A program made the position numbers and the translations under genes. 64,000 nucleotides of DNA from Vibrio bathopelagicus. Lineage in GTDB: Bacteria; Pseudomonadota; Gammaproteobacteria; Enterobacterales; Vibrionaceae. Below the pieces are notes generated by a model, which was given only the letters and a program-made list of their open reading frames with translations, was not told the origin of the DNA and made no database searches. Positions 44,766 to 62,344 of the stretch are shown in pieces; position 1 is the stretch's first letter, and each line of letters begins with the position of its first letter. The stretch lies in contig NZ_CP062500.1 in assembly GCF_014879975.1 (NCBI RefSeq), positions 3,472,001 to 3,536,000 on the forward strand, in the 5' to 3' direction.

Positions 44766-45109
44766 GGTAAGTCCTTGGTTTGAGATTAAATGCACTTCTG
44801 TTTAGTTACTGAACGAAAGCAGCAACAAAACGTGATCAATTTAACACTTTTACCCTTACTGGTAAAGTAAAGGAAGCCGTCATACTGGCCAATTCATTAA
44901 TGACAAAAAGTTAAACTCACTGCGCCGTAGTGTCCTCTTTATTGACTATTTCTAATAATAGCCCATGTTTCAAATGAGATACCAATCACACTATTTTGGT
45001 GAACTCATGAAAATCTCTCAGCTATCAAAGCATGGAATGATCAAACAGTAAGAATTTCCGCCTCACAATGGTAGGATTAGGCTATTACAGAACCTATATC
45101 GGAAACACC
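44766..45109. other. Divergent cyaA/hemC promoter region
   Basis: This gap of about 340 bases has no confident gene. It contains the CRP-like site and must hold promoters for both cyaA and hemC. A 14-codon frame at 45007-45051 (MKISQLSKHG...) is too short to call. The cyaA-hemC divergence is the same in E. coli. Confidence 0.6.
44831..44846 (-). promoter_or_regulatory. Candidate CRP site upstream of cyaA
   Basis: CGTGA-TCAATT-TAACA matches TGTGA-N6-TCACA at 8 of 10 core positions. It lies about 66 bases before the TTG start. E. coli cyaA is repressed by cAMP-CRP at a similar place; function here is inferred. Confidence 0.45.
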
Positions 45110-46048
45110 ATGACAAATTCAACACCAATCCGTATCGCTACCAGAAAAAGCCCTCTTGCCCTTTGGCAGGCATACTTTGTAAGGGATGCACTGCAAGCTG
45201 CTCACCCTGGTTTAGAGGTTGAGTTGGTAACTATGGTGACCAAAGGTGACATCATCCTAGACACACCACTTGCTAAAGTTGGTGGTAAAGGACTGTTCGT
45301 TAAAGAGCTCGAAGTGGCGATGCTAGAAGGTCGTGCTGACCTTGCGGTTCACTCAATGAAAGATGTACCTGTCGACTTCCCTGAAGGTCTAGGTTTGGTA
45401 ACAATCTGCGAACGTGAAGATCCTCGTGATGCTTTTGTATCAAACACTTACAACAATATTGATGAGCTACCTCAAGGTGCTGTCGTGGGAACATGTAGCC
45501 TACGTCGTCAATGTCAGCTATTGGAATATCGCCCTGATTTAATCATCAAGGAACTACGAGGCAACGTTGGTACTCGTCTAGGTAAACTCGATGACGGCCA
45601 ATACGATGCTATCGTCCTAGCGGCAGCTGGCCTTAAGCGTCTAGAACTTGAAGAGCGTATCCGTAGCTTTATCGAACCAGAACAGTCTCTACCAGCTGTA
45701 GGCCAAGGCGCTGTTGGTATTGAATGTCGTCTTGATGATGAGCGTCTGATTAAGCTTCTTGAACCATTGAACCATAAAGATACAGCTGATCGCGTGCTAT
45801 GCGAACGTGCAATGAACCTAACTCTGGAAGGTGGCTGTCAGGTTCCTATCGGTAGCTACTCACTATTAGACGGCGACAACATCTGGTTGCGTGCTCTTGT
45901 CGGTGAACCAGACGGTTCTAAAATGGTTCGCGGCGAGATCTCTGGCTCTCGTAAAGATGCTGAAGCGCTTGGCGTTACTCTGGCGAATCAACTGTTGGAT
46001 GACGGTGCGAGAGAAATCTTGACCAAGCTCTACGCTGACCAGGAATAA
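45110..46048 (+). CDS. hemC: Hydroxymethylbilane synthase (porphobilinogen deaminase)
   Basis: HemC links four porphobilinogens into hydroxymethylbilane on a dipyrromethane cofactor. Cofactor-anchoring Cys243 lies in [24 protein letters not shown] and [12 protein letters not shown] are family signatures. The upstream frame extension to 45068 has no ribosome site; ATG at 45110 gives 312 residues (E. coli 313). It starts the hemCDXY operon. Confidence 0.98.
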   Translation: MTNSTPIRIATRKSPLALWQAYFVRDALQAAHPGLEVELVTMVTKGDIILDTPLAKVGGKGLFVKELEVAMLEGRADLAVHSMKDVPVDFPEGLGLVTICEREDPRDAFVSNTYNNIDELPQGAVVGTCSLRRQCQLLEYRPDLIIKELRGNVGTRLGKLDDGQYDAIVLAAAGLKRLELEERIRSFIEPEQSLPAVGQGAVGIECRLDDERLIKLLEPLNHKDTADRVLCERAMNLTLEGGCQVPIGSYSLLDGDNIWLRALVGEPDGSKMVRGEISGSRKDAEALGVTLANQLLDDGAREILTKLYADQE

Positions 46049-46050
46049 TC

Positions 46051-46779
46051 ATGACAGTGTTGGTGACTCGTCCCGGTTCAGAGGGACAATCGCTTTGCCA
46101 ACAACTAGCGGATGAAGGGATTCAAGCAATCCATCATCCGCTGATTCGTATCGTTGATAATCCAGACTCAGTGGATTTAAGCACCCAGCTTAATAACAGC
46201 GATATCATTATTGCAGTCAGTCACCATGCTGTGACCGCAGCCCAAAACATCCTTTCGAAAACCTCATCTATTTGGCCTACTTCGCCGCTTTATCTTGGCG
46301 TTGGTCAAAAAACTGCGCACGTTTTAAGCAAAGTCTGTAAACAAAAAGTAAACTACCCTCAAGTTAGTGATAGTGAACACCTTCTTAAACTTACTGAACT
46401 TAATGGCGTAGATAATAAATCCATTTTGATACTGCGTGGCAATGGTGGGCGTGAGCTCATTCGAGATTCTTTACTCAATCAAGGTGCACAAGTCTCTTAT
46501 TGTGAGACCTATCGTAGAGAATATATTCCCATTAGCGACCACAATACCTATCAAACATGGATAAACAAAAACACGTCCAAAGTTGTCATCACTAGTCAGG
46601 AGCAATTGGAGTATCTCTGCTCAATTACCCCTGATGAGTATTTGGCTTGGCTTTCAACAAGACAACTATTTGTCCCAAGCCAACGCATAGCAGAACGAGC
46701 ACAACAACTTGGCTTCTCTAACGTGACCAATACTCAAAGTGCTACGAACCAAATATTACTGGCTGCTCTCCGGCCTTAG
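46051..46779 (+). CDS. hemD: Uroporphyrinogen-III synthase
   Basis: HemD closes hydroxymethylbilane with ring D inversion to uroporphyrinogen III. The protein is poorly conserved in the family, but VLVTRPGSEG at the N terminus, ILRGNGGRELI at mid-protein and ITSQEQLEYL are typical. The length is 242 residues. It begins 2 bases after the hemC stop, so the two are tightly coupled. Confidence 0.95.
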   Translation: MTVLVTRPGSEGQSLCQQLADEGIQAIHHPLIRIVDNPDSVDLSTQLNNSDIIIAVSHHAVTAAQNILSKTSSIWPTSPLYLGVGQKTAHVLSKVCKQKVNYPQVSDSEHLLKLTELNGVDNKSILILRGNGGRELIRDSLLNQGAQVSYCETYRREYIPISDHNTYQTWINKNTSKVVITSQEQLEYLCSITPDEYLAWLSTRQLFVPSQRIAERAQQLGFSNVTNTQSATNQILLAALRP

Positions 46780-46798
46780 CTAGAAACAGGAAATAAGC

Positions 46799-48025
46799 AT
46801 GACAAGCAAAAAAAATAATGAGCATATTGAACCTGAACAGAAACAAGACACTCAGCCAGTAGTTGTTGAAAACGAAAAAGCTGAATCTACAGAGACAAAA
46901 CAGCCTGAACAAAAACTTGATGCCTCTGCGTCAAATACCGCTCAAAATGAACAGCCTCAAGCTGAACATAAAGAGCAAATAGAGAAAGCAGAAAAGCAAG
47001 GTAAGCGCGGAGTCAAACTAGGCGCTATTGCGATCGCTATCTCTATTATTTTCAGCGGCGGCATCGCATTTCAAATGCAGCAAAAGAGCGCCGAGTACTC
47101 AGCTCAGATCGCAGCTCTTCAAGCACAACTGCAAAATACTCAATCTGCAGTAAATAAAGACCTACAAACCATCAAGCAAGAGACCATCCAAGAAGCGTCA
47201 CACGCGGTGGAGAAAACTCAGGTCGTACAATCCCAGCAACAGAAGAGCATTCAAAGCCTTCAGTTAGCCGTTGCTGACGTTAAAGGTCGCCGCCCGAATG
47301 ACTGGTTACTTGCTGAAGCCGATTACCTTGTGAAACTTGCTGGTCGTAAACTGTTCCTCGAGCATGATGCCGTTAGTGCAACCAAACTAATGGAAAGCGC
47401 CGATCAACGTATCGCCGCACTGAATGACCCAAGCTTAGTGTCTCTACGCCAATCCATGACCAATGATATAACTAAGCTTCGCACTATCCCTCTGATCGAC
47501 CGTGATGGCTTAGTTCTGCGTATCACAAGCCTACAACAACAAGTCGATACTCTGCCGCTTGCCAATGCGATTCTCCCAGAGGCTGCAGTTGTAGAGAAAA
47601 AAGCCGTATCGCAAGACATCAATGATTGGCAGAACAACCTGATGACCTCGATGAAAGACTTCTCAGAAAACTTCATCACCTTCCGCAGTCGTGATGGTGA
47701 AGTCATTCCTCTACTATCACCAGAGCAGCACTTCTACCTGCGTGAAAATATCAAAGGCAAACTAGAGACAGCCATTCGCGCAGTCTACAAAGAGCAAGGC
47801 GATATCTACAGTGCAGCACTGCAAACAGCTAACGAGTGGTCGAAGTCGTACCTAAACCAAGATAACAACTCAGTGATTGAGTTTGAGAAGGCAATTAAGC
47901 AGCTGAGTGAGCAAAATATTTCTGTGAAATATCCTGTGAAACTTGAGTCTCAAAATGAGTTGTCTGACGTGATTCGTGAACGCCTACGTCGTGAAGTAAC
48001 CGTTATGACCACGGAGGAAAAATAA
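46799..48025 (+). CDS. hemX: HemX membrane protein of the hem operon
   Basis: A Gln/Glu/Lys-rich cytoplasmic N tail (1-70) precedes one membrane helix (residues 73-92), a coiled coil (about 95-160) and a periplasmic helical domain with RPNDWLLAEADYLVKLAGRK. It was once called a uroporphyrinogen-III methyltransferase, but it lacks SAM-binding motifs. Its role beside haem synthesis is unproven. It is 408 residues, with AGGAAA before the ATG. Confidence 0.92.
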   Translation: MTSKKNNEHIEPEQKQDTQPVVVENEKAESTETKQPEQKLDASASNTAQNEQPQAEHKEQIEKAEKQGKRGVKLGAIAIAISIIFSGGIAFQMQQKSAEYSAQIAALQAQLQNTQSAVNKDLQTIKQETIQEASHAVEKTQVVQSQQQKSIQSLQLAVADVKGRRPNDWLLAEADYLVKLAGRKLFLEHDAVSATKLMESADQRIAALNDPSLVSLRQSMTNDITKLRTIPLIDRDGLVLRITSLQQQVDTLPLANAILPEAAVVEKKAVSQDINDWQNNLMTSMKDFSENFITFRSRDGEVIPLLSPEQHFYLRENIKGKLETAIRAVYKEQGDIYSAALQTANEWSKSYLNQDNNSVIEFEKAIKQLSEQNISVKYPVKLESQNELSDVIRERLRREVTVMTTEEK

Positions 48026-49206
48026 TGATTCGTTGGATTTTTCTTTTTCTCGTTCTAGGTGCTGGACTCGTTGTTGGTACCCAGTTCTCAGGTCAGCAAG
48101 GTTATGTCCTAATCTCAATTGCGAACAAAACGATTGAGATGAGTGTGACAACTCTAGTTATTTTTGTGATTGCGGTTCTAGCGGCTTTGTTCGGCTTAGA
48201 ATACCTCTTTAAGAAGCTTATTTACGCAAGTTCAACCACTTGGAACTGGTTCAGTGTTCGTAAACTGAAACGCTCTCGTCGTTATACTAATGAAGGCATC
48301 ATCAAACTTCTTGAAGGTGACTGGAAAGGCGCAGAGAAGAAGGTAACTCGTTGGGCTGCCCACCACGACATGCCGCTACTTTGTTATTTAGTCGCTTCTC
48401 AAGCGGCACACGAACAAGGTAATACAGGTGAGCGTGACAAATACATCGAGCTCGCTAGCAAGCAAGACAACTCATTACTTGCCGTTGAGCTAACCAAAGC
48501 TAAACAACAGATCAGTGAATCGAACTACGAGGCTGCTTTCGATACACTTTCAACATTGAAAGGTTCGTACCCGAATAACACCGCTGTACTTGGCCTGCTA
48601 AAAGCCACTTACATGCAGCTTAAGCTGTGGCAGCCATTGTTAGAGCTAACGCCTAAGCTGGCTAAGAACAAGCTTCTTACAGCTGAAGAGCAAGTTGAGT
48701 TGGAACAGAAAGCACAGTGTGGCTTACTTCACGACGTGGCACAGCAGCAAGGTAGTGAAGGTTTAATCAGCCATTGGAACAAGCTTTCAAGAAAGCAGAA
48801 ACAAAGCTCTCACCTTGTTTCCTGTTTTGTGAAGCAACTGATCGCTCGTAAAGCTGATTCAGAAGCCTTTACAGTAATTAAAGAGAACATTGCGAAGAGT
48901 GGTTCAAATGAGCTCTACATGTTGCTTCCTGAGCTAAACCTAGCCGATCACCACCCAGTAGTTGTGATGCTAGAGCGTGCTATCAGTAAAGATGGTAGTA
49001 ATGCCGAAGCACATAGCGCATTGGCTCAGTTCTACCTAAGAGAACAGAAATGGGCAGAAGCACAAAGTCATTTTGAAAAAGCACTAGCACTTCGCTCTAA
49101 TGTTTCAGATTACGGATACCTATCTGATGCACTAGAGAAGCAGAATCTAACCAAGGCAGCTCACGAAGTATCTCGTAAAGCACTCGCTTTAGTTCAGCCA
49201 GCTTAA
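48025..49206 (+). CDS. hemY: HemY, TPR membrane protein of the hem operon
   Basis: Two N-terminal membrane helices (residues 3-21 and about 40-60) precede a cytoplasmic TPR-rich domain (NYEAAFDTLSTLKGSYP, AEAHSALAQFYLREQKWAEAQ). This is not the Gram-positive protoporphyrinogen oxidase of the same name; its function in haem metabolism is unclear. The ATG overlaps the hemX stop by one base with GGAGG upstream. It ends the operon at a terminator. Confidence 0.93.
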   Translation: MIRWIFLFLVLGAGLVVGTQFSGQQGYVLISIANKTIEMSVTTLVIFVIAVLAALFGLEYLFKKLIYASSTTWNWFSVRKLKRSRRYTNEGIIKLLEGDWKGAEKKVTRWAAHHDMPLLCYLVASQAAHEQGNTGERDKYIELASKQDNSLLAVELTKAKQQISESNYEAAFDTLSTLKGSYPNNTAVLGLLKATYMQLKLWQPLLELTPKLAKNKLLTAEEQVELEQKAQCGLLHDVAQQQGSEGLISHWNKLSRKQKQSSHLVSCFVKQLIARKADSEAFTVIKENIAKSGSNELYMLLPELNLADHHPVVVMLERAISKDGSNAEAHSALAQFYLREQKWAEAQSHFEKALALRSNVSDYGYLSDALEKQNLTKAAHEVSRKALALVQPA

Positions 49207-49224
49207 TCTAATACATCTAAAATG

Positions 49225-49251
49225 AAGCCGATGTTAAGCATCGGCTTTTTT
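49225..49251 (+). terminator. Terminator of hemCDXY
   Basis: The stem AAGCCGATG / CATCGGCTT with loop TTAAG is followed by a T run, 18 bases after the hemY stop. Confidence 0.88.
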
Positions 49252-49896
49252 ATGTCTGCAGTTTGCCCTAGATAACTTCCTAAGAACTGATAAGCCAACA
49301 CTAGAGGATGAGAACAAGAATCTTCCATCCCCCTTATAAACGTCCAACTTAATAGTGACCAAAACTTACGCATAAACAGTCCATTCTTTATTAAACCTAC
49401 CTAGCTCTTAACCACCTACAACGAACACATATTACTCATTGGCTTTCACATATTCTGAATGCTCTATAAGTACTTATTTTAAGTCGCAGAGTTAAATCAC
49501 CATGAAATCACTCACAAGGCATCACAAAAACACCGAAAGGTACTTCAGGTCAATCTGTATACAAGTGTTTAGTCAATTGTGAACAAGCACTGTATAAGCC
49601 GTTTGAGTGGGCTGAAACCTATGCATAGGCTCTAAGGAATAAGGAACAGATAACTTAGAAGGATTGTAGCTAAAGAAAAAGAAAAGCGTTTCGCGGTAGT
49701 TGTCGCTTGATCGAAGTGGGGTCGATATTACAGTGGACTTAACTATTGTAGTCCACACCCCAGCAATACACCTCAAAGCGATAGATCTTGTACCCCTGCT
49801 CAACCTTCGTAGTTAAGCTATTGATTCAAGCCTAAAGAAAGGAGTGTATTGCAGCAGACTTCAAACTCTAGATCAAACCGGTGTTGAGATACAACA

Positions 49897-49956
49897 AAAC
49901 CCCGCAGTTTAAAGCGAAGCTTAATCATTACGCAGAGTACGATTAACGTAGGGTTT
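49897..49956 (-). other. Long foldback structure, possible ncRNA or terminator
   Basis: On the minus strand AAACCC pairs with GGGGTTT across about 60 bases, and TTAATC pairs with GATTAA inside. The right arm ends in TTTT. It could be a secondary terminator for the rRNA operon or a small structured RNA. Confidence 0.35.
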
Positions 49957-50121
49957 ATTTGGAATAGTCACAATGAGTCTTCAACCTGTAAACACATTTA
50001 AGGGCGGGACTACCTAGAAACACAAAAAGTCCTGCTATTCTAAATTCAAGAGCTAGTGGCCATGAATAGCCTTTGTGCGGAAGTCGTCGCCAAGAGTTAA
50101 AACTCACACCCCAGAAACGAC

Positions 50122-50149
50122 GAAAGCCTAGTTGTAAGACTAGGCTTTC
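50122..50149. terminator. Hairpin, possible backup terminator
   Basis: The perfect 10-bp stem GAAAGCCTAG / CTAGGCTTTC with an 8-base loop lies about 95 bases beyond the main rRNA terminator. The T tracts are short. Confidence 0.5.
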
Positions 50150-50242
50150 TAATAAGAGGCAGAATAGTTGAAGTTTATGACTTCAGGTAAACCCTCACGG
50201 GACTCGTTCGGCCAAAGAGAGGAATTACTATTATTTAGATGT

Positions 50243-50276
50243 AAAAAAGCCCTGCTATTTCTAGCAGGGCTTTTTT
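50243..50276 (-). terminator. Main terminator of the distal rRNA operon
   Basis: The 15-bp perfect stem AAAAAAGCCCTGCTA / TAGCAGGGCTTTTTT with loop TTTC lies just after tRNA-Asp on the minus strand. Confidence 0.93.
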
Positions 50277-50282
50277 AATAAG

Positions 50283-50359
50283 TGGCGGAGTGGACGGGAC
50301 TCGAACCCGCGACCCCCGGCGTGACAGGCCGGTATTCTAACCAACTGAACTACCACTCC
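50283..50359 (-). tRNA. tRNA-Asp (anticodon GTC)
   Basis: On the minus strand GGAGTGGTAGTTCAGTTGG begins a 77-base cloverleaf with anticodon loop CTGTCAC, T arm GGTTCGAGTCC, and encoded CCA. It closely matches E. coli tRNA-Asp. It is the distal tRNA of the rRNA operon, as in several E. coli rrn operons. Confidence 0.97.
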
Positions 50360-50424
50360 GCAGTGGTCAACTCACTAAGTGAGCGTCCATATCTCCAGGT
50401 CGGTCAACCTAAAGATTTAATTTA

Positions 50425-50544
50425 AAGCCTGGCGATGTCCTACTCTCACATGGGGAAACCCCACACTACCATCGGCGCTATTGTGTTTCACTTCTGAGTT
50501 CGGCATGGAATCAGGTGGGTCCACAATGCTATGGTCGCCAAGCA
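50425..50544 (-). rRNA. rrf: 5S rRNA, distal operon
   Basis: The 120 bases read TGCTTGGCGACCATAGC at the 5' end and contain CCGAACTCAGAAGTGAAAC, the universal 5S loop A/B region. The paired ends TTGGCGA/TCGCCAGG form helix I. It is identical to the copy at 55995. Confidence 0.97.
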
Positions 50545-50635
50545 AATTTTAAAATTCGGAAAGCTAATCTAAAAGTGTCTCTTCAAACTCATTCAAGGTC
50601 TGTCTTTGAGTCCACAAAACCCCTTGGGTGTTGTA

Positions 50636-53528
<2,893 letters not shown>

Positions 53529-53762
53529 ATACAACCCGAAAGGGTCTTAGTGTATGGCAACTAACCAAGGTTTTTGGTTGTCATCAAGAAGGGTTAATTC
53601 TTGATAACTGTTTGCCGGACTCAATTGTGAATCAAATAAATTTGATTCGAATACAAGACACTTGAATGTGTTTGTTGTGTTTATCTAATGAAAGATAAAC
53701 ATTGAGAACTTTTAAATTTGATTTGAATTACTCGTAAGTAATCAAATCAGTCAGCTTTCCAA

Positions 53763-53776
53763 ATTGTTAAAGAGCT
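53763..53776 (-). promoter_or_regulatory. BoxA antitermination element in the spacer, distal operon
   Basis: The minus strand reads AGCTCTTTAACAAT, matching the rRNA BoxA core (TGCTCTTTAACA) used by the Nus complex. Confidence 0.75.
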
Positions 53777-53827
53777 TGATTCATAAAGAACCATTTTTAA
53801 ATATTTTCAGATAAAAACACTTAAAGA

Positions 53828-53903
53828 TGGTGGAGCTATGCGGGATCGAACCGCAGACCTCCTGCGTGCAAGGCAGGCGCTCTCCCAGCTGAGCTATAGC
53901 CCC
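53828..53903 (-). tRNA. tRNA-Ala (anticodon TGC)
   Basis: A 76-base cloverleaf on the minus strand: GGGGCTATAGCTCAGCTGG start, anticodon loop CTTGCAC, T arm GGTTCGATCC, encoded CCA. It is the second spacer tRNA between 16S and 23S. Confidence 0.97.
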
Positions 53904-53924
53904 ATCTTTGTTTCTAGTCGATAT

Positions 53925-54001
53925 TGGTGGGTCTGAGTGGACTCGAACCACCGACCTCCCGCTTATCAGGCGAGCGCTCTAACCAGCTGAGCTACAGACC
54001 C
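53925..54001 (-). tRNA. tRNA-Ile (anticodon GAT)
   Basis: A 77-base cloverleaf on the minus strand: GGGTCTGTAGCTCAGCTGG start, anticodon loop CTGATAA, T arm GGTTCGAGTCC, encoded CCA. It lies between 16S and tRNA-Ala. Confidence 0.97.
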
Positions 54002-54068
54002 AATATCGTCTCTTTTACTTTCTAAACCTAATCAATCTGTGTGGACACTCATCGTAAATATCTTCGTA

Positions 54069-55623
<1,555 letters not shown>

Positions 55624-55850
55624 AAGATTTTGTGACTCAACGAATACTGACTTCAAAACTACTATGTAATTTTAAAGCTATTACCATTCCAACAGAATGG
55701 TAATGAATTGACTGTGCCAAATAACCGAAGTTATTCGTATTGGTCACTCAGTTCATTGAAATCAATTTTGATTCCGAAGAATCTGTTTTATCTAACGATA
55801 AAACGTTTTGATATTCATCAACGAGTGCCCACACAGATTGATAGGTTTAA

Positions 55851-55864
55851 ATTGTTAAAGAGCT
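55851..55864 (-). promoter_or_regulatory. Leader BoxA, distal operon
   Basis: The minus strand reads AGCTCTTTAACAAT in the leader between promoter and 16S. Confidence 0.75.
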
Positions 55865-55900
55865 TTGCTTTCAGTGCCTTAGCACGTAAGCAGGACGCGT

Positions 55901-55928
55901 ATAATACGCTTTCCACTTTGAAAGTCAA
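55901..55928 (-). promoter_or_regulatory. rRNA promoter of the distal operon
   Basis: On the minus strand TTGACT and TATTAT are separated by 16 bases, the usual rrn spacing, followed by a GC-rich discriminator ACGCGTCC typical of stringently controlled promoters. Only one such promoter is seen for this operon. Confidence 0.85.
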
Positions 55929-55994
55929 CATAAAACTCTAAGAAACTTAGAACTCTATGGTGACTTGTCTAGAAACTAGACAAAGTCGAAATTA

Positions 55995-56114
55995 AAGCCT
56001 GGCGATGTCCTACTCTCACATGGGGAAACCCCACACTACCATCGGCGCTATTGTGTTTCACTTCTGAGTTCGGCATGGAATCAGGTGGGTCCACAATGCT
56101 ATGGTCGCCAAGCA
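55995..56114 (-). rRNA. rrf: 5S rRNA, proximal operon
   Basis: Same 120-base sequence as the copy at 50425. After it on the minus strand I see only a hairpin (TTGTCTAG/CTAGACAA, 55957-55982) with no T tract, then the promoter of the next operon. No distal tRNA is present. Confidence 0.97.
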
Positions 56115-56207
56115 AATTTTAAAATTCGGAAAGCTATAATCTAAAAGTGTCTCTTCAAACTCATTCAAGGTCTGTCTTTGAGTCCACAAAACCCCTTGGG
56201 TGTTGTA

Positions 56208-59100
<2,893 letters not shown>

Positions 59101-59455
59101 ATACAACCCGAAAGGGTCTTAGTGTATGGCAACTAACCAAGGTTTTTGGTTGTCATCAAGAAGGGTTAATTCTTGATAACTGTTTGCCGGACTCAATTGT
59201 GAATCAAATAAATTTGATTCGAATACAAGACACTTGAATGTGTTTGTTGTGTTTATCTAATGAAAGATAAACATTGAGAACTTTTAAATTTGATTTGAAT
59301 TACTCGTAAGTAATCAAATCAGTCAGCTTTCCAAATTGTTAAAGAGCATAAAGCAAAAAGCTTTAATCAATAACTTACGTTATTAATTAAAGCTCTGGCT
59401 TTAACTAAATCTAAACCATCAATCTGTGTGGACACTCATCGTAAGTATCTTCGTA
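59101..59455. other. tRNA-less 16S-23S spacer of the proximal operon
   Basis: The 23S-proximal 240 bases match the spacer of the other operon, including BoxA. Where that operon has tRNA-Ile and tRNA-Ala, this one has about 65 bases with a hairpin AGCTTTAATCAATAA / TTATTAATTAAAGCT (59359-59394). The replaced block starts right after BoxA and ends before the 16S 3' end. Confidence 0.85.
59335..59348 (-). promoter_or_regulatory. Spacer BoxA, proximal operon
   Basis: The minus strand reads TGCTCTTTAACAAT, an exact BoxA core. Confidence 0.78.
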
Positions 59456-61010
<1,555 letters not shown>

Positions 61011-61291
61011 AAAGTTTTGATTACCTAAATTAATAGGTGTGACTCAACGAATACTGACTTCAAAACTAATATTTACCGCTCTTTCAAAAAAGAACAGAAA
61101 CATGTAATTCTAAAGCTATTACCATTCCAACAGAATGGTAATGAATTGACTGTGCCGATTAACTACAAGTAGTTAAACGTATTGGTCACTCAGTTCATTG
61201 AAATCATTTTGTTACCGAAGTAACTGCTATTACCTAAGTAATAACGTTTTGATATTCATCAACGAGTGCCCACACAGATTGATAGGTTTAA

Positions 61292-61305
61292 ATTGTTAAA
61301 GAGCT
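61292..61305 (-). promoter_or_regulatory. Leader BoxA, proximal operon
   Basis: The minus strand reads AGCTCTTTAACAAT, between the promoters and 16S. Confidence 0.75.
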
Positions 61306-61356
61306 TCACTTGTTGAGCGTTCCTTTTAAGTAAGGAGCCTCTCGAAGTGGACGGCC

Positions 61357-61384
61357 ATTCTAGCGAATTAACATTCAGTGTCAA
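61357..61384 (-). promoter_or_regulatory. rRNA promoter P2, proximal operon
   Basis: On the minus strand TTGACA and TAGAAT are separated by 16 bases, with GC-rich discriminator GGCCGTCC after the -10. Confidence 0.85.
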
Positions 61385-61472
61385 ACACTTTTTGAAAATT
61401 AATTTCTTGTCGCTTTCCGTCTAACTGATTCTTGCTGAAGCCTTATGGCGTCTGCCGTCTCAGTGGTGTCGC

Positions 61473-61500
61473 ATTATAGGGAACCCTCTCAGCTTAGCAA
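61473..61500 (-). promoter_or_regulatory. rRNA promoter P1, proximal operon
   Basis: On the minus strand TTGCTA and a perfect TATAAT are separated by 16 bases, with discriminator GCGACACC. An AT-rich stretch at 61501-61530 upstream could act as an UP element. P1 lies 116 bases upstream of P2. Confidence 0.87.
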
Positions 61501-61559
61501 CTACTTTTTCATAAAAAATGAATAAATAGAGCTTAAGTGTTTAATAGTTCACCTAAACG

Positions 61560-61589
61560 GAAAAAAGAGAGCATTTCTGCTCTCTTTTT
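61560..61589 (-). terminator. Terminator of the ubiD-ferredoxin-fre operon
   Basis: The perfect stem AAAAAGAGAGCA / TGCTCTCTTTTT with loop TTTC lies 22 bases after the fre stop, with T run on the minus strand. Confidence 0.9.
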
Positions 61590-61610
61590 GCTCTAAATCT
61601 AAAAGTATTC

Positions 61611-62324
61611 TTAGATAAATGCGTAAGCATCTGCGTACATATGGTCACGCTTTGCTTCTTTATTCTGAGTAAATAGGTCTCTTGCAGCACCTGCCATTTC
61701 GAAACGACCCGCTATGTAGATATCGAAATCAGCTAATGATTCGAAACTTTGTGTGATTGCTTCAAGTACATTACCTGTTTGACCGTGCCAAACTTCAGGT
61801 GCTTTTTCTACTACTGGTACAAAATGTACATTGCTGTGTTTTGCTGCAATGTCGACAAGCTCTTCTTTCGCATATAGCTGGCACTCATCTTTTGCGCCCC
61901 AGTATAGATGAATCTCTTTTTTACTGTTCTGCGCGATGCAGTGATCGAGAATAGAGCGCACGTAGCTAAAGCCAGTACCACCAGCAATTAGTAACAGAGG
62001 ACGATCGCTTTCTTCTTTAACCCACGCGTCACCGTGCGGAGCATCAATAGCTATATCGCCATCTTCAGCTTGCGCTTTCTTCATTGCCTCAACGACTTCT
62101 GAAGCGTAAGCATTGTGCTCAGCTGCACCAATATGTAACTCAAGCTCGCCTTCATGGCGACAAGGGCTGCTTGCAATCGAAAATGGACGCTTATCTTTTT
62201 CACCCATTTCAACCATCAGGTATTGGCCCGCTTTAAAAGCTACCGGTGTTTCTGGGTGAAGTAGGATTTGGTAAGTGTTACAAGCCAATGGCTCGATAGA
62301 CTTCACTTTACATTTAATAGTCAT
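61611..62324 (-). CDS. fre: NAD(P)H-flavin reductase Fre
   Basis: Fre reduces free flavins with NAD(P)H in the cytoplasm; the reduced flavin serves ferric-iron reduction, and in luminous vibrios luciferase. The flavin-binding RPFSIASSP motif (residues about 46-54) and the nucleotide-binding [13 protein letters not shown] segment are clear, and the C-terminal [16 protein letters not shown] completes the ferredoxin-reductase fold. The 237-residue length is near E. coli Fre (233). AGAGGAAG precedes the ATG. It lies 20 bases after the ferredoxin gene. Confidence 0.95.
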   Translation of the reverse strand: MTIKCKVKSIEPLACNTYQILLHPETPVAFKAGQYLMVEMGEKDKRPFSIASSPCRHEGELELHIGAAEHNAYASEVVEAMKKAQAEDGDIAIDAPHGDAWVKEESDRPLLLIAGGTGFSYVRSILDHCIAQNSKKEIHLYWGAKDECQLYAKEELVDIAAKHSNVHFVPVVEKAPEVWHGQTGNVLEAITQSFESLADFDIYIAGRFEMAGAARDLFTQNKEAKRDHMYADAYAFI

Positions 62325-62344
62325 GTTCTTCCTCTCACTAACCC

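Larger units (their letters stand above)
49252..50242. other. Gene-free region downstream of the rRNA cluster
   Basis: About 1 kb without a credible coding gene; the only longer frame (49573-49803 minus) has no ribosome site or family resemblance. It is rich in inverted repeats: GTGGACT/AGTCCAC near 49733-49756, a long imperfect foldback at 49897-49956, and a 10-bp stem at 50122-50149. The motif CACACCCCAG occurs twice (near 49753 and 50105). It may hold remnants of former rRNA-operon ends. Confidence 0.5.

Noticed and set aside
45007..45051. 14-codon frame MKISQLSKHG before hemC as a leader peptide or MerR remnant
   Set aside because: Too short, and no attenuator hairpin follows; the resemblance to a MerR start is probably chance.
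49573..49803. 76-codon minus-strand frame in the gene-free region before the rRNA cluster
   Set aside because: No ribosome site, odd composition, no recognisable family, and inverted repeats run through it.
55957..55982. Hairpin TTGTCTAG/CTAGACAA as terminator of the proximal rRNA operon
   Set aside because: No T tract follows on the minus strand, so it does not meet intrinsic-terminator criteria.
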